28,892 nt of DNA from Cylindrodendrum hubeiense. Lineage: Eukaryota > Ascomycota > Sordariomycetes > Hypocreales > Nectriaceae. A program made the translations under genes and the position numbers. The DNA is taken from NCBI GenBank assembly GCA_014621425.1, contig JAANBB010000476.1:1-28892 (forward strand), given 5' to 3'. Below are positions 9,341 to 17,373 of the stretch, piece after piece. Below the pieces are notes generated by a model that saw nothing but the letters and a program-made list of their open reading frames with translations, made no database searches and had not been told where the DNA came from. The stretch's first letter is position 1, and each line of letters opens with the position of its first letter.

Positions 9341-10837
9341 ATGGATATAGACTCATACAGATATCGGGTGCCCAAGCCCAACTATCTTCCTCATAAGTTA
9401 GATATTGACCCCGATGAGTCCATCATTGAGGAGTACAACACGCCGCTTGGTCTCGCGAGTGAAATGGACAACGCCAAGTTCTACAACAAATGCAAGCGTC
9501 TCGCCGAGGAGTCAGGCATCACGCGGCCCAAGGGGTACAATGTATCATTTCACTGCAACCCAGACATCGAGAAGCACCACTTCGGTGTCACTCACCCCAT
9601 GAAGCCCTGGCGCCTCACTCTTTCGAAAAGCCTAATCTACTCTTACGGCATGTCCTTTGCCATGGACAACTACATTTCCAGAGCTGCCACATACGAGGAG
9701 CTGGCGTCCTTCCATTCTACAGACTACATCGACTTCCTCGGTACAGTGCTCCCCGAACCTGTACCCCGAGATCTTGAGAACCAGAACCTCGACCTCAAGT
9801 TCAACCTAGGTGGCTCGGATTGCCCTCTCTTCGATGGCCTCTACGACTACTGCTCTCTGTCTGCCGGTGGGTCGCTCGATGCTGCGCGGAAGATTTGCAA
9901 CAAGCAATCCGACATCGCCATCTCCTGGGGAGGCGGCCTGCACCACGCCAAGAGGGCCGAGGCCTCTGGCTTTTGCTACATCAACGACATTGTCCTCGCC
10001 ATCCTCCAACTACTGCGCTACTATCCGCGGGTCTTGTACATCGATATTGATGTTCACCATGGAGACGGCGTCGAGGAGGCCTTCTTCTCCACTGATAGAG
10101 TCATGACTGTCTCGTTTCACAAGTACGACCCCAACAACTTCTTTCCCGGCACTGGTGCCCTTGACGATAACGGCCCCAAGAGCGAGCACAATCCGGGCTC
10201 GCACCATGCCTTCAACGTTCCGCTAAATGACGGAATCACGGATGAGCAATATGATCACCTCTTCAACACCGTCATTGGCAAGATTGTGGAGAAATTTCGG
10301 CCGGGGGCCATCGCGCTGCAGTGCGGCGCCGACTCGTTGGCCGGTGACCGCCTGGGTCGCTTTAATCTTCAAGTGCAGGGACATGGAGCATGCGTCGAGT
10401 TCTGCAAGAAAATGGGTATTCCCATGATTTTGTTTGGTGGTGGTGGATACACTCCGAGGAACGTGGCCCGGGCATGGACCTATGAGACGAGCATCGCCAT
10501 CAACTGCCAGGACAAAATCGACCCGATCCTGCCGCAGCACGCTCCATGGCGGGACCAGTTTCGACAGGAAACGCTCTTCCCGACCCTGGAGCAGATCCTG
10601 GGCGAGCCGCGACAGAATCGCAATCCCCAAAAACGCTTGCAGGACATCGTGCAACACATCACGGAACAGCTCCGGTTCGTGGCAGCGGCACCGAGCGTTC
10701 AATTCCAAAACATCCCGCCCGATCTCGGGGCGATCCGAGACGACGTGGAAGCACGACTGAAGGAGGAGAATGATGAAAGACACGACGAGGTGCGCAGGGC
10801 GAGAGAGGCTGCAGTGGGCACGGCCATGGAACTTTGA
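9341..10837 (+). CDS. HOS2: Class I histone deacetylase, Hos2 type
   Basis: Intronless 498-aa zinc-dependent deacetylase. The active site is complete: tandem His 201/202 in GGGLHHAKR, zinc ligands Asp237 and His239 in DIDVHHGDG, third ligand Asp331 in CGADSLAGDRLG, and the transition-state Tyr370 in GGGGYTPRNVARAW. The N-terminus is Hos2-like: HFGVTHPMKPWRLTLSKSLI rather than the GHPMKPHR form of Rpd3. Hos2 is the catalytic subunit of the Set3 complex, which deacetylates H3/H4 at transcribed genes; in filamentous fungi this orthologue affects conidiation and virulence. The C-terminus (about 440-498) is charged and family-variable. The ATG at 9341 has a good context (ACAACCATGG). The gene lies head-to-head with the YNG2-like gene. 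Confidence 0.95.
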   Translation: MDIDSYRYRVPKPNYLPHKLDIDPDESIIEEYNTPLGLASEMDNAKFYNKCKRLAEESGITRPKGYNVSFHCNPDIEKHHFGVTHPMKPWRLTLSKSLIYSYGMSFAMDNYISRAATYEELASFHSTDYIDFLGTVLPEPVPRDLENQNLDLKFNLGGSDCPLFDGLYDYCSLSAGGSLDAARKICNKQSDIAISWGGGLHHAKRAEASGFCYINDIVLAILQLLRYYPRVLYIDIDVHHGDGVEEAFFSTDRVMTVSFHKYDPNNFFPGTGALDDNGPKSEHNPGSHHAFNVPLNDGITDEQYDHLFNTVIGKIVEKFRPGAIALQCGADSLAGDRLGRFNLQVQGHGACVEFCKKMGIPMILFGGGGYTPRNVARAWTYETSIAINCQDKIDPILPQHAPWRDQFRQETLFPTLEQILGEPRQNRNPQKRLQDIVQHITEQLRFVAAAPSVQFQNIPPDLGAIRDDVEARLKEENDERHDEVRRAREAAVGTAMEL

Positions 10838-10910
10838 GTGTATCAGGATGGCCCGCCACCCCACGCGAGCGCGAGCGGCATGTGCCCGGTACTTGTGGTT
10901 GGTCCACGAA

Positions 10911-10950
10911 GCGCCTAGTGACGCCTAGTAACGCCTAGTTGACGCCTTGC
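10911..10950. repeat. 10-bp tandem repeat (RCGCCTAGTN)
   Basis: Three near-identical 10-bp units GCGCCTAGTG, ACGCCTAGTA, ACGCCTAGTT, plus a degenerate fourth (GACGCCTTGC), lie just downstream of HOS2. The period is one DNA helical turn. Confidence 0.7.
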
Positions 10951-11006
10951 AAAAGCCGGTGAGGCTCGCCGAGTCCCAGACCGAGCGAGTGCAGCAACAA
11001 AACCCA

Positions 11007-11020
11007 GGTGGTTAACCACC
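11007..11020. promoter_or_regulatory. 14-bp perfect palindrome GGTGGTTAACCACC
   Basis: A perfect inverted repeat with no spacer. It looks like a dimeric protein-binding site, but no regulator can be named from the sequence. Confidence 0.4.
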
Positions 11021-11088
11021 AACATATAGGACTAGAGTGGGACGTCAGTCCTGGTCAATCAAAGAATCCTTCGCGCATCAACTAGAAA

Positions 11089-11119
11089 GGGGAAAACAGG
11101 GGAAAAGGGGAAACAGGGG
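11089..11119 (+). other. G-quadruplex-type motif
   Basis: Four GGGG runs (11089-11092, 11099-11102, 11107-11110, 11116-11119) are separated by A-rich loops of 6, 4 and 5 nt. This matches the standard intramolecular quadruplex pattern. Confidence 0.6.
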
Positions 11120-11701
11120 CTCCGACGCAACTGTTTCGGTGCCGCTTGACTTTCATCCGCCCTCAGCCCACTCCTCTCGCCTAAGCTCAAACTAGCTGGT
11201 GAAGGAGTTGGGACCCCGCACAACACCCAACAGGCGGATCCTCTGGTGCAACGCCATGCCGAAGAAAGTCTCCGGTCCGCGGCCAGGTTTCATACTCGCG
11301 ATGTGAAATCGTGCTTCCCCATCATCCCATCTCTCCGACCCCCTGCGCAAATCACCGACAGGGATGTCGCATTACCACGCGCCGTTTCTGAACTATTGCC
11401 CTCAGAAACACCCCTGGCGCTGCATCTTGACCCCATCTGACCAAGACGAACCCGCTTGGTTGGATCAGTGTTGGCTCCGGGCTGGCGCCTGGTTGGCCTC
11501 GACGTTGGTTGGCTCCGGTGTTGGTGTTGGGCCGTGTTGAGGATGACATCTAGGATTCATCCAGGGTCTAGCCAATATCGAGACCCCGCAGGATATGCTT
11601 CGCTTTCAAGCTTATGTGTGGCCAGGGGGCTGAGAGGATTTTGCCAATTTCAAATACTCCTCATCCAACATTTCGGGCTGACTTGGCTGACTTGGCATCG
11701 C

Positions 11702-11708
11702 TATATAA
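11702..11708 (+). promoter_or_regulatory. TATA box of the GH114 gene
   Basis: A consensus TATATAA sits 229 bp upstream of the start codon. It is followed by a pyrimidine-rich zone (CTCCCTTGTTCAGTTGTTTC) suitable for transcription initiation. A strong TATA box is in keeping with a regulated, secreted-enzyme gene. Confidence 0.5.
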
Positions 11709-11936
11709 TGATGGGTTGACCTCCCTTGTTCAGTTGTTTCATTCTCTGTATCCATCGGCTGGCCTGGGTATTCAAGATCCATTCTTTCATTCACCATCAC
11801 GTTCCTTTACGGCTCCATATCCATTCTTTACGCTCCTTGCACGGCTTTTGCCACGTCCGTTCTTTTAAACCAATTGTTCCAGGAGCAACTATTGACTACA
11901 CCGACCCTCATTCACGCTTCAAGCAAACCGATAACA

Positions 11937-13228
11937 ATGGTTGCCCTGACTCAACTCGCCCTGGTGGCGCTCGCTCTTGGTGCCCCCGTCACCGCCCGTT
12001 ACCGCGGCCCCCATCACTCCCATCACCATGGTGGGTGGAACCCGGATATTTCGCGGCCTGCTTCTGAGTCTGCTACCGCCGTGCCTACTTCTTCTCGTTT
12101 GGCGGAAACCTCCAATGGAATAACTACCATTGTCACTACTACTGTCACTTCCGTACTCACGTCTGGGTATGACAGTGGCAGTGGCACGGAGACAACGACG
12201 ACTGAGGCCTTGGTGACGTCGACTACGACCAAGGAAACGTCAACCACGACCAAAGCGACCTCGACTGAGGCCAGCGCACCAGCTACTAGCAGCGGTAGCG
12301 GTATTGAATCAAACTTCAAGCCTGGCGTCAAGTGGGACATCTGCATCCACCATCCCATCAAGCACGATAGTGTCGATGACTTGGTCCCGGTCCAGGCCGA
12401 GGTCTGGGATATTGACCTTGGCCACGCTCATGAGTTCCCCAACATGATTCCCATGATGAAGGTAAGCCAGTACAACAAAAACGACAGTATTACAACAATG
12501 TGCTAACCCACCTCGTATAGAAAGCTGGGAAGTTCATCATTTGCTACTTCAACGCTGGTGCTGTTCAGTCCTGGGACGAGGACAAGGCCCAGTTCCCCGA
12601 TGATATCGTCGGCAAGGCCCTTGACTACCCCTACGGCGTTGATGAGTTTTACGTCGACATTAGAGATGAACGCGTCCTCGACATAATGAAGGCGCGGCTG
12701 GATTCGGCCGTTGCGGTCGGTTGTGACGCCGTTGACCCTGACAATGTGGATGCCTGGGCCCAGGACGGCGACGACCCCACCGGCTTCAGCTTGAAGTCTT
12801 CAGACTACGCTACGTATCTAAAGAACATGGCCGAGTATGCCCACTCGGTAACGACGCAGGAGGGCAATCCACTCCTGGTCGGCCAGAAGAACGCTCCTGA
12901 GATCGCAGCGGACCTCGTCTCAACTCTTGACTTCGCCGTCCTCGAGCAGTGCCGTGGCAGCAGCGTGGATACCGAGACCTACTCCTTCTGCTCCGACTTC
13001 CAAGCTTACATCGACGCTGGTAAGCCCGTGCTCCAGATCGAGTACCCTCCCTCAGTTAGCGCGTCCGACGGCACCCTTAGCTCCTCTGACAAGACCTTCT
13101 ACTGCGATGCTGAGGACGACGACAAGAACTTCAGCAAGGTCATGAAGTGGGCCTCTGCTCAGCTTGACGGCTGGGGCGAGTACTGTGGTGGTAAATCCTA
13201 CCGTACTGGCGAGGCCGAGTACGTGTAA
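11937..13228 (+). CDS. Secreted GH114 family endo-alpha-1,4-polygalactosaminidase-like hydrolase, two exons
   Basis: Exons 11937-12461 and 12521-13228 encode 410 aa. Residues 1-21 are a signal peptide (hydrophobic core LALVALALGAPVTA). A His-rich patch (HHSHHHGGW) and a long Ser/Thr-rich linker to about residue 123 follow, probably O-glycosylated. The GH114 TIM-barrel domain then begins with WDICIHHPI and WDIDLGHAHEF. Candidate catalytic acids are Asp247/Asp249 in DAVDPDNVDAW and Glu317 in VLEQCRG, the family's conserved acidic positions. The intron (59 nt, GTAAGC...GTATAG, branch TGCTAAC) is unambiguous. Characterised family members cleave galactosaminogalactan/polygalactosamine, such as Ega3 of Aspergillus fumigatus. 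No other galactosaminogalactan-cluster gene lies nearby, so the substrate here is inference only. Confidence 0.9.
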
Positions 13229-13423
13229 GCCGAGTCACACTCGGGCTGTTTGGATCTTAGGGTCAAGGGCATGTATATGATGTATGATAGATGTCGGTTA
13301 TATTCTTGTAAATGTTATATCATCTTCTCAAGCAACGCCAACTAGATTGTCTCCGTGATTTCAACCTTGTTTCCAAAAACGAATTTAGCTCAACAAGATG
13401 ATTATCTCCCCGTATGCCCCCTT

Positions 13424-15274
13424 TCAGTTGTACGACACTCCCTCTCTGTTTTTTTGGTTTATCCTCCGGACCTGCACAGCCACGAATGAAACAAGAGCGA
13501 TTCCAATGAGCAGGCCCAATAGAAGCAGCATGACGTCGACGGGCACGGGGTTGCCATTGAAGGTCTGGTGGAATAAGACGTCGAGGCCCGATTGGGAGAA
13601 GTTGAAGAGCCCCGACAGGCAGATGATGAGGCCGTAGACTGTGCCAAAGGTGCGGAAGCCAAAGACCTTTGCGCTGTAGTCGGACACGGCCGTATAATAG
13701 AAGGGCCGGTACAAGACGAACAGGATGATGTTGCCGTAGGCGGCCCAGGTGTATGGCAGGACGCCCAGGACGCCGATCAGGGTACCGGTAGACACGAGCG
13801 CAGAGAGCACGATGACGGTGTTGAAGTGGTCGAGGGCGGTGCCAATGAATGGGATGGACACGAGGCCGCCGACGGGCAGGGCGACGTCGAAAAAGGTGTT
13901 GATCTGAACGGCGCGCTCGTGGTCGCCAAAGATGGCCTCGTACTGAGGGCGGATGGTGGCGACAAAGAAGTTAATGCGGGTCATCTGGATAATGGTGAAG
14001 AGGCACACGAGGATGAACCACGGGGACGTGATCTGCTGCACCACGGTGTTGTCGTGCATGACGCCCCAGACGCCCGAGGCGACAATCTTGCGCTCCTGGG
14101 CCTCGACCTGCTCGTCGCCCCTGACGGAGCCCAGCAGCGTCTCGATGTCAGCCATGACGGACTGGCGGCGCTGGCGCTCCTCGCGGCGCTCGTCCTGCAG
14201 CAGCGCCGTGTTCTCGTCGATTTGGTCGTCGGGGGTGCCGCTGAGGGCCTCGTAGGCGGCGTCGGCCTCGTCGGCCTGGTCCACCAGCTCGCCGACCGTC
14301 TTGTAGGACTGGGTGGGCATGATGGTCAGCTGGATGACAAGGATGACGGCGGGGACGGCGAGGTAGACGAGGAAGAAGCGGCGCAGGTTGAAGGCGCCCT
14401 CGGTGGCGTTGAACAGGAGGCGGTAGATGAGGAAGAGGGCGCTGGAGGCGTCGAAGGCACCCGTCAGGAGGGCCAGGATGAGGCCAGACCGGCGCGGGAA
14501 GGCGTTGGAGAGCTGGAAGGACGAGATGTAGGTAAAGGGCCCGCCGAGGGCGAGGAAGAGGTAGCCGGGGAGCAGGCCATCAAACGGCAGCACCGCCTCG
14601 TAGGCCATGAGGAGGGCGCCGATGGTGAGGAAGACGCTGCCAATGACACCGCAGGCGCGAGGGCCGTAGTGGTCCAGGATGGCACCGACGGGCAAGGCGG
14701 CGACGTTTGTGCCCACGGCGGCCACGGTGAACATGAGGTTGAGGCGGATCTCGACGCACGTGTCGCGGGGCATCATGGCGAAGCTATCGCTGCCGTCGCC
14801 GGGGTGTTCGGGGCAGACATCGGCGTAGGCGCCCTCCTGCTTGAGGACGGGCTTGAGGGCGGCATAGCCGAAGACGATGCCAGCGGCAAAGAGGCAGTTG
14901 ACGACGGCGGCGGCGATCTGGACTGGACGGAGAGAGAGAAAGGTGGTTAGCCGGGGTACGCTGCTGGTTTGGGCGACGGGGTTCCATCATCATGTGCATG
15001 GACGCCATCATGACTGAGCATCCACGCCGTCATGACCACGCATTCTATCCCGCTTACCCAATCGCTTCCACTGGGGCACCTCAAAGGCACCGACGGTGTC
15101 GACATAGGGATCATCGGGCCGCAGCGGCACCGTCTCCCAGTCCTGCGGCACAGGGTTGAAGCTCAGGCGGCGCACGCGGAGGCTCGCATCGCTGGCGCGC
15201 CGGTCGCGGGCATCATGGAGGTGGCCGGGAGGGACGGCCAGCGTCTCGAGACTGGCGACGCGGTTCAACGACAT
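13424..15274 (-). CDS. FMP42: MFS transporter of the Fmp42 / SLC43 type, two exons
   Basis: Exons on the minus strand are 15274-15058 and 14922-13424, giving 571 aa. The soluble N-terminus (72 residues, exon 1) precedes the first membrane segment, IAAAVVNCLFAAGIVFGYAALKPVL. About twelve hydrophobic segments follow, with a long acidic/charged central loop (TVGELVDQADEADAAYE onward) between the two six-helix halves. The pattern AALPVGAILDHYGPRACG is the MFS inter-helix 2-3 motif. Overall form matches yeast Fmp42 and the animal SLC43 amino-acid transporters; the transported solute is not known from sequence. The intron (15057-14923, 135 nt) is GTAAGC...GTCCAG. A second AG 5 nt further in would shift the frame. 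The gene converges with GH114 (195 bp apart). Confidence 0.9.
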
Positions 15275-15381
15275 GGCTGGGCGGCAACGTGGGTTGTCGA
15301 TTGGTGTTTCTGCCGGGAACGGGTGCAGGTGTCAATTAAGCTTGGCTTGGGAATGCAATCCCGTCTGGCCGGCGTGACCAA

Positions 15382-15401
15382 GGGAGGGAGGGGGTGAGGG
15401 G
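15382..15401 (+). other. G-quadruplex-type motif upstream of FMP42
   Basis: GGG-A-GGG-A-GGGGG-TGA-GGGG, with loops of 1, 1 and 3 nt; further GGGG and GGG runs follow to 15427. It lies 108-127 bp before the FMP42 start codon, on the template strand. The coding-sense strand is therefore a C/T tract typical of fungal transcription-start regions. Confidence 0.6.
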
Positions 15402-15732
15402 AAGTGGAAGGGGAAGGGTTGGCGGGGGACTTGGATGACAGGATCGTGATGCGCCACCGAAAGCAAAGCCAAGTACGCAAGGTGGCAAGTCGATGGTTGG
15501 ACGGCCCCAGGAAGTCAGGCTCGACTGGGCAACTTCTCTGGATGAGGCTCGGTCAATGGCTTGCTCCCATATTCACGTATCCGGACAGGAATCGCTGCAA
15601 GCCGGCAGGGTTCGCAGTTGGGTAGTTATAGAGAATGCCCGCGCCATGGTCCTCTCCTCGGCCTGTCCTATCCTGCGCGCCCCCCCGCCATCTAGCATCC
15701 AATCCCTCTGATCCCTACCAAGTGACTATAAC

Positions 15733-15768
15733 CCTTGTGATCCTTGTGATCTCTGTGATCCCTGTAAT
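15733..15768. repeat. 9-bp tandem repeat (CCTTGTGAT), four copies
   Basis: Units CCTTGTGAT, CCTTGTGAT, CTCTGTGAT and CCCTGTAAT lie head to tail in non-coding DNA. Confidence 0.75.
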
Positions 15769-16099
15769 CCATCTCCCTTATCAGGCAATCCGAGTGGCAA
15801 CAGCAGTACATCTTTGCGTCCGGCATGCACACATGCACGCACATGGCCCAATCGCCCAGGCCAAGCCCGCAGACGTGCGGAGGGGAGGGCGGCGCGCGCG
15901 ACGGATTGGCCGCACGGCGACGCACACCATGGCCCGATGCCCGATGCAGAGCTGCAGAGATGCAGAGATGCGAACGAGATATGCGAAGGCCAATGCCACC
16001 CAGATACAGTGCGCTTCGATACGCGATAACGCACCGCACCCTCCCCGGGCTAACGCCTGCTAGGGGCCACAGTCGATGGTTAGTTTGCGCCGCTTGCAA

Positions 16100-16135
16100 G
16101 AGAGAGATAAAAGAAAAGAGAGAGATAGAAGAAAA
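16100..16135. repeat. 18-bp tandem duplication, purine-rich
   Basis: Two 18-bp copies of GAGAGAGATARAAGAAAA differ at one base. Confidence 0.75.
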
Positions 16136-16234
16136 GCCGCCAGTGAAGGAGCCCAGCCACGACCATGCGGCCCAGCAAAACTCAAAGCTTGCCCTTGGCC
16201 ACCATTTCCGTCCCGCCGCATAAACGGATCCTAT

Positions 16235-16261
16235 CCCGCCGCTCCCCGCTCCCCGCCCCCC
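16235..16261 (-). other. G-quadruplex-type motif (minus strand)
   Basis: The + strand shows C-runs CCC, CCCC, CCCC and CCCCCC with spacers of 6, 3 and 1 nt. The minus strand thus carries a four-run G cluster. Confidence 0.5.
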
Positions 16262-16344
16262 GCCGGCCGGCCATCGTGACGAACTGCCGTGACATGGCGA
16301 CAAAGATTGGCCGCGGCGATTGGGCCGCCGGCATCGCGCCTCTG

Positions 16345-16375
16345 CTTCTCCCGGGACTTTTCTTCTCCCGGGACT
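16345..16375. promoter_or_regulatory. Duplicated CTTCTCCCGGGACT element
   Basis: A perfect 14-bp direct repeat (16345-16358 and 16362-16375), starts 17 bp apart. Each copy contains the palindrome CCCGGG. It may be a paired regulator site, but no factor can be named. Confidence 0.4.
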
Positions 16376-16937
16376 GCTGCGCCGTCTGAAGACGATGCGC
16401 CCGTCCCATGCCGTATCTTGTGTTGCGTTGCATTGTTGCGTTGCGTTGCGATGCAGAGAAACCTCAACCCACATGTATCGTGCTATACCTACCGTGTGCC
16501 AGCCATATCATTCGGCCAACGGATGTCAAGCTCATTACCATTTATCGGCTCTGCATCCCATAACGGGAGCTTCGGCCCCCAATCATCTTCCATCTTCCAT
16601 TCACCCACCTCCGCCTCCAGACTTCTGCAGCTCCCTTTCCCCACATCCCATATCCTCGCGCATCCGCCGCCGGCCCGTTGGCCAATCGTCTTACATAAAG
16701 CATTCACCATCGCGTCACACAGGGGAACAAGACCAGTATGGTATAAGAAAGATGAGGTCGATTGCAAGAAGCGTAAAGACACTGCAGTACTAGGTTCACA
16801 GACATTACTTGGCCTTTAAAGGGCGTGGTTGTGTCGGGCCCGGCCGCCGACATCGTTCCTCAACCGACAGAGAACTCGCACCGCCTCTCTCGGAAACGCC
16901 GCCGGGTTCCCATCCCCCAATGCTCAAAACCAGATTC

Positions 16938-16965
16938 GTCCGTCGTCCGTCGTCCGTCGTTCGTC
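16938..16965. repeat. 7-bp tandem repeat (GTCCGTC), four copies
   Basis: Three perfect units GTCCGTC and one GTTCGTC, in the non-coding region beyond the SUN 3' end. Confidence 0.75.
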
Positions 16966-17373
16966 GCCGTGGCATGGGGGTTGGTAGCCACAAAGGAGAA
17001 TACAGGCAGAAATGCGACACATGCAGCTGCAAGACCGTGAGGCAAGGAAAACAGAAAAGCATTGCTCACAAAACAAAACAAAGCAGAAAATGGCACATAG
17101 ATCAGTCCACCAAACTTATATCTTCCCCTGCCGAATCTTTCATCCCATATTCAAAAATCTAGCACCCAAACTCGACAAAGGAGATCCTTGGCTCAGCACC
17201 CAGCCACGGTTCGACTGGAAGGTCTGCGCCGTCGCCTCTAGCTCGTCCCACCACTCGACGATTGTCCGTAATATCCGTGGCCTGTGTGCCAAGGGTCCCT
17301 AGCTTTGCCGCCCAGAATATCCACAAGAAGATCCAAAAGCGAAATTCGCTACAACACGACCCAAGCCGTCGAC

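Larger units (their letters stand above)
10838..11936. other. Intergenic region HOS2 / GH114
   Basis: 1.1 kb holding the HOS2 3' UTR and the GH114 promoter. It contains a 10-bp tandem repeat (10911-10950), a 14-bp palindrome (11007-11020), a four-run GGGG cluster (11089-11119) and a TATATAA box (11702-11708), each listed separately. No convincing gene was seen. Confidence 0.55.
15275..17373. other. Intergenic region between FMP42 and SUN genes
   Basis: 2.1 kb containing the FMP42 promoter (right of 15274, minus sense) and the SUN gene 3' UTR. It carries several simple repeats (15733-15768, 16100-16135, 16938-16965), G/C-run clusters (15382-15401, 16235-16261) and duplicated CCCGGG elements (16345-16375). 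Long open frames on both strands, such as 15692-16474 minus, run through these repeats, have arbitrary composition and are not annotated. Confidence 0.5.

Noticed and set aside
13592..14950. Very long open frame (452 codons) on the + strand opposite FMP42
   Set aside because: It mirrors the codon phase of a clear membrane transporter. G/C-ending codons on the sense strand remove stop codons from the antisense frame. The product is a low-complexity Gly/Asp/Glu/Val-rich chain with no family features.
15692..16474. 260-codon minus-strand frame between FMP42 and SUN
   Set aside because: It translates several simple repeats (YRDHRDHKDHKG and similar) and shows no domain or codon preference like the real genes.
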